DNA of 9,307 nucleotides from CAZCBJ01 sp964496705 (GTDB lineage Bacteria > Chloroflexota > Anaerolineae > Anaerolineales > Anaerolineaceae): NCBI GenBank assembly GCA_964496705.1, contig CAZCBJ010000159.1, forward strand, positions 1 to 9,307, read 5' to 3'. Shown one piece after another: positions 7,032 through 9,307 of this stretch; position 1 is the stretch's first letter, and each line of letters begins with the position of its first letter. The notes under the pieces were generated by a model, which had not been told where the DNA came from, made no database searches, and was given only the letters and a program-made list of their open reading frames with translations. Position numbers and translations under genes: made by a program.

Positions 7032-7037
7032 ATTATA
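7032..7037 (-). promoter_or_regulatory. -10 element of the WD40-transporter-GH1 operon
   Basis: TATAAT on the minus strand, 44 bases before the GTG at 6987. Expected initiation is near 7025, with a leader of about 38 bases carrying GGAGG at 6992-6996. No convincing -35 is visible at 16-18 bases. It is divergent from the promoter at 7091-7099, and the two share the 56 bases between them. Confidence 0.5.
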
Positions 7038-7090
7038 TCCTTATCCGCGCAATTCACGCAGTGGCGCGGCAAGGCGATTAAAATTGCTTA

Positions 7091-7099
7091 TGGTATAAT
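7091..7099 (+). promoter_or_regulatory. Extended -10 promoter of the Trm112-like gene
   Basis: TGG directly precedes a perfect TATAAT (7094-7099), an extended -10 arrangement that can work without a good -35, and none is evident. Initiation near 7106 would leave a leader of about 24 bases with GGAGG at 7121-7125, four bases before the ATG. Confidence 0.55.
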
Positions 7100-7129
7100 T
7101 TCTAATATCATGATCCGATTGGAGGAAAG

Positions 7130-7351
7130 ATGGTTCACCCTGAACTATTGAAAATCTTGCGCTGTCCGGCCTGCGTTCGCGAAAAGGAAGGCAAACTGGA
7201 TTTCATCCAGGAAAGCTGGCTGGTTTGCCAGGATTGCCAGCGCAAATACCCGGTGGTGGATGATATTCCTGTCATGCTGATCAGCGAGGGTGATAAATGG
7301 GTGAATACGGCGGTTGACCTGCTCCCCATTCCGCCGCCTCCGGTAAACTGA
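7130..7351 (+). CDS. Trm112/YcaR-like small zinc protein (UPF0434 family)
   Basis: A 73-residue protein that opens MVHPELLKILRCPAC, the usual start of Trm112/YcaR proteins. Two CxxC pairs, C12-C15 and C33-C36, should bind one zinc. The LVCQDCQRKYPVVDDIPVML block (31-50) is the family's most conserved part. Eukaryotic and archaeal Trm112 activates several methyltransferases; bacterial versions are less understood, so a role as a methyltransferase partner is inferred. The tail is proline-rich (PIPPPPVN) and poorly conserved. GGAGG lies four bases before the ATG. The LCP gene follows about 100 bases downstream with no clear terminator between. Confidence 0.88.
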   Translation: MVHPELLKILRCPACVREKEGKLDFIQESWLVCQDCQRKYPVVDDIPVMLISEGDKWVNTAVDLLPIPPPPVN

Positions 7352-7411
7352 AAACCCCCAAGCTGTCCTGCGGTCGCGGCTGAGCGGCGCCGGAATGGGT
7401 TGGTACCATTC
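7325..7411 (+). promoter_or_regulatory. Alternative-stem leader between the Trm112-like and LCP genes (candidate)
   Basis: CCCATTCCG (7325-7333) is complementary to CGGAATGGG (7391-7399); with four further pairs inward this makes 13 of 14 paired positions around a 47-base loop. The second arm can instead pair with CCATTC (7406-7411) through GAATGG (7393-7398). The two stems exclude each other. No T-run follows, so this is not a standard terminator. A role in controlling translation or mRNA processing of the LCP gene is inferred only. Confidence 0.3.
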
Positions 7412-7448
7412 TTGCAACCTCAGCCAGAAACAGCGCAGGCAGGGCAGC

Positions 7449-8885
7449 GTGAACAATTATCGACCTATGGCAGAAACAAAACCTCATTTTCGCAGACGCC
7501 GTTCGTATCTTGATCGGACGAACATCATATTAATCTCAGCCTTTGCGGTGCTGGCAATTGCCACCGCCGTGGTGGCGTTCATCGCCGTGCGCAACATCAT
7601 CGATTCGTGGAACTTGACCGAGATCCCCGGTTCGCCCAAGATTTCTGAAGGAACGCCGGTGCCCGGCGCGGAAATCCTCGAAGCCACCCGCTCGGTGGTC
7701 TTGCAACCGCCAGGCGGACCAACCGCCCAGCCGTGGGACGGCGCCAGCCGGGTAAACATCCTTTTCATGGGGCTGGATTATCGCGATTGGATGGCCGGAG
7801 ATATCCCGCGCACCGACACGATGATGCTCTTCACCATTGACCCGCTCAGCAAGACCGCCGGGATGCTTTCCATTCCGCGTGACATGTGGGTCAATATCCC
7901 CGGCTTCGAATATAACAAGATCAACACCGCCTATTTCCTGGGCGAAAGCTACAAGCTGCCCGGCGGCGGGCCGGCGCTGGCGGTTTCCACCGTGGAGCTG
8001 TTCCTCGGCGTGCCCGTCCACTATTATGCCCAGGTGGATTTCGGCACTTTTGTGCGCCTGATCGATGAGATCGGCTGCATTGACGTGCATGTGCGCGAGA
8101 AAATTCATGTTGCCATTGTGGGCAATCCAGACGGTTTCGACTTGGAAGAGGGTGTCCAGCCGATGTGCGGCGAGGTTGCGCTGGCCTATGCCCGCGCGCG
8201 CTACACCGAAGGGGATGATTTTGCCCGCGCCCAGCGCCAGCAGGAAGTGATCATCGCCATCCGCAACCAGGTGCTGAACTTCAACAAGCTCCCCGATTTG
8301 ATCGCCAAGGCGCCGACCCTCTACAAAGAATTGTCCTCCGGTGTGCGCACCAACCTGACGCTGGATGAAGCCATCCGCCTGGCGCTGCTTGGCTCACAAA
8401 TTGACCTGGACAACATCCGTAAAGCGGTGATTGGCACCGATGCCGTTATGCTGGGCACTTCGCCGGATGAGCTTTCAATCCTCATCCCCATCCCTGACAA
8501 GGTGCGCATCACTCGCGATTCCATTTTCACCATCGGCGGCCCGGTGGGGCCGATGGCGGTGGCGGAAGACCCGGTCAAGCTGATGGAGGCCGAGCAAACG
8601 CGCATCTCGGTGCAGAACGGCACCACCCAGGCTGGTCTGGCCACGCGCACCGCGCAGTGGTTCCGCTCGCTGGGACTGAACGTGGTTGAGGAGACCAGCG
8701 CCGACCAGATTTACAACAGCAGCCTGATCATTGTGTACACCGGCAAGCCCTACACGATCAAATACCTGGCAGAGACGATGGATATCTCCACCTCGCGCAT
8801 CTACAACCGCTACAACCCTGATTCGCAGGTGGATGTGGCCGTGATCCTGGGCACCGACTGGATCAACAACCAGCTTCTGCCCTGA
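7449..8885 (+). CDS. LCP-family (LytR-CpsA-Psr) glycopolymer transferase with LytR_C domain
   Basis: A 478-residue envelope protein. LCP enzymes move glycopolymers from a lipid pyrophosphate carrier to peptidoglycan or another cell-wall acceptor. After a basic N-terminus (HFRRRR), a membrane helix spans about 25-47 with the rest outside. The LCP domain runs about 101-275: NILFMGLDYRD, RTDT (121-124), SIPRD (141-145) and AYARARYTEGDDFARAQRQQ (246-265), which include the Arg and Asp residues that bind the pyrophosphate and metal. LytR_C follows at about 384-468 (TRISVQNGTTQAGLATRTA to VDVAVILG). C210 and C240 could form a disulfide. The start is uncertain: GTG at 7449 has an AGGG nearby and gives a standard N-terminus; ATG at 7467 or 7395 are alternatives. 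A GNAT gene begins 11 bases after the stop. Confidence 0.88.
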   Translation: MNNYRPMAETKPHFRRRRSYLDRTNIILISAFAVLAIATAVVAFIAVRNIIDSWNLTEIPGSPKISEGTPVPGAEILEATRSVVLQPPGGPTAQPWDGASRVNILFMGLDYRDWMAGDIPRTDTMMLFTIDPLSKTAGMLSIPRDMWVNIPGFEYNKINTAYFLGESYKLPGGGPALAVSTVELFLGVPVHYYAQVDFGTFVRLIDEIGCIDVHVREKIHVAIVGNPDGFDLEEGVQPMCGEVALAYARARYTEGDDFARAQRQQEVIIAIRNQVLNFNKLPDLIAKAPTLYKELSSGVRTNLTLDEAIRLALLGSQIDLDNIRKAVIGTDAVMLGTSPDELSILIPIPDKVRITRDSIFTIGGPVGPMAVAEDPVKLMEAEQTRISVQNGTTQAGLATRTAQWFRSLGLNVVEETSADQIYNSSLIIVYTGKPYTIKYLAETMDISTSRIYNRYNPDSQVDVAVILGTDWINNQLLP

Positions 8886-8896
8886 GTTCCCGGCTG

Positions 8897-9307
8897 ATGA
8901 GCGCCGCCCCGGTCATTCGAGAAGCCAGCCCCGCCGACGCGCCCGCTCTGGCGCGGCTCAACGCGGCCTTCAACGGTGTGGCAGAGGATTCCGGGGAGCT
9001 GGCGCGGCGGCTGGCTGATCCGCGCCGGGTGGAGACCGCCATTCTTGCCGAGGTGGATGGACGGGCGGTGGGCTTTGCCGGGCTGAGGGTGACGCCGGGT
9101 CTGTTCTACTCAGAGCCGCACGCTGAGCTGACCGAGCTGTATGTGCAGCCAGCCTACCGCGGTCAGGGCCTGGGGCGCGGGCTGATCACTTTTACCGAGG
9201 ATTTGGCGCGCCGCGCCGGGGCAGCCGAGATGGTGCTGCTGACCGGCTTTGACAATGCCGCCGCCCAGGCGCTCTACCGCGCGATGGGTTATGCAGATCT
9301 TGATCTG
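8897..9307 (+). CDS. GNAT-family N-acetyltransferase, C-terminus cut by window edge
   Basis: The frame is open from an ATG at 8897 to the last base, 137 residues, so the C-terminus is not seen but should be close, since single GNAT domains are about 150 residues. It starts VIREASPADAPALARL, typical of the fold. Motif A is ELYVQPAYRGQGLGRGLI at 80-97, with the acetyl-CoA loop RGQGLG at 88-93. Motif B includes NAAAQALYRAMGY near 120-132. The LCP stop is 11 bases upstream and no strong RBS is visible, so it is probably translated as part of that operon. The substrate is unknown. It differs from the GNAT on the left edge and is not an obvious duplicate of it. Confidence 0.85.
   Translation, partial: MSAAPVIREASPADAPALARLNAAFNGVAEDSGELARRLADPRRVETAILAEVDGRAVGFAGLRVTPGLFYSEPHAELTELYVQPAYRGQGLGRGLITFTEDLARRAGAAEMVLLTGFDNAAAQALYRAMGYADLDL

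Noticed and set aside
7395..7448. Upstream ATG start for the LCP protein
   Set aside because: It adds 18 residues unlike a family N-terminus, lacks an RBS and would fall within a predicted stem; GTG at 7449 or ATG at 7467 fits better.

Overview
This is a GC-rich bacterial window with tightly packed genes, probably from a Chloroflexota (Anaerolineae-like) genome or metagenome bin. That assignment is inferred from the membrane-anchored, Pro/Thr-linked WD40 protein, the LCP protein with a LytR_C tail, the bacterial DRG-like TGS GTPase and the overall gene style. No rRNA or marker gene confirms it. No tRNA, rRNA, CRISPR array, transposase or prophage gene was seen.

Layout, left to right. (1) Bases 1-723, minus: a GNAT acetyltransferase that runs off the left edge and appears to be a tandem two-domain protein, with its own promoter and RBS. 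(2) Bases 835-1711, minus: a PadR regulator followed one base later by a DUF2812 membrane protein. A TTGACA/TAATAT promoter upstream overlaps a perfect 9+9 bp inverted repeat, which is a textbook autorepression layout. (3) Bases 1900-2889, plus: a DRG/Obg-like GTPase with a C-terminal TGS domain, divergent from padR. (4) Bases 2915-6987, minus: an apparent three-gene operon, transcribed in the order WD40 protein, queuosine-precursor transporter, GH1 glycosidase. The gaps are 18 and 2 bases. (5) Bases 7130-9307, plus: a Trm112/YcaR-like zinc protein, an LCP (LytR-CpsA-Psr) cell-envelope protein and a second GNAT that runs off the right edge.

How they may work together. PadR-DUF2812 is a familiar regulator and membrane-protein pair in which the regulator probably controls its own operon. 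The minus-strand operon joins an outward-facing 14-unit beta-propeller to a queuine/preQ transporter and an intracellular beta-glycosidase. The transporter and glycosidase are translationally coupled, which is the least expected association here. The plus-strand group starts with a small zinc protein and continues to an LCP enzyme expected to attach glycopolymers to the cell envelope.

I did not find a convincing wholly new multi-gene system. The points most worth a second look are the bacterial DRG-like GTPase with a degenerate G3 motif, the transporter-GH1 coupling, the padR operator, the 14-unit (two-propeller) WD40 protein and a set of mutually exclusive stems between the Trm112-like and LCP genes.
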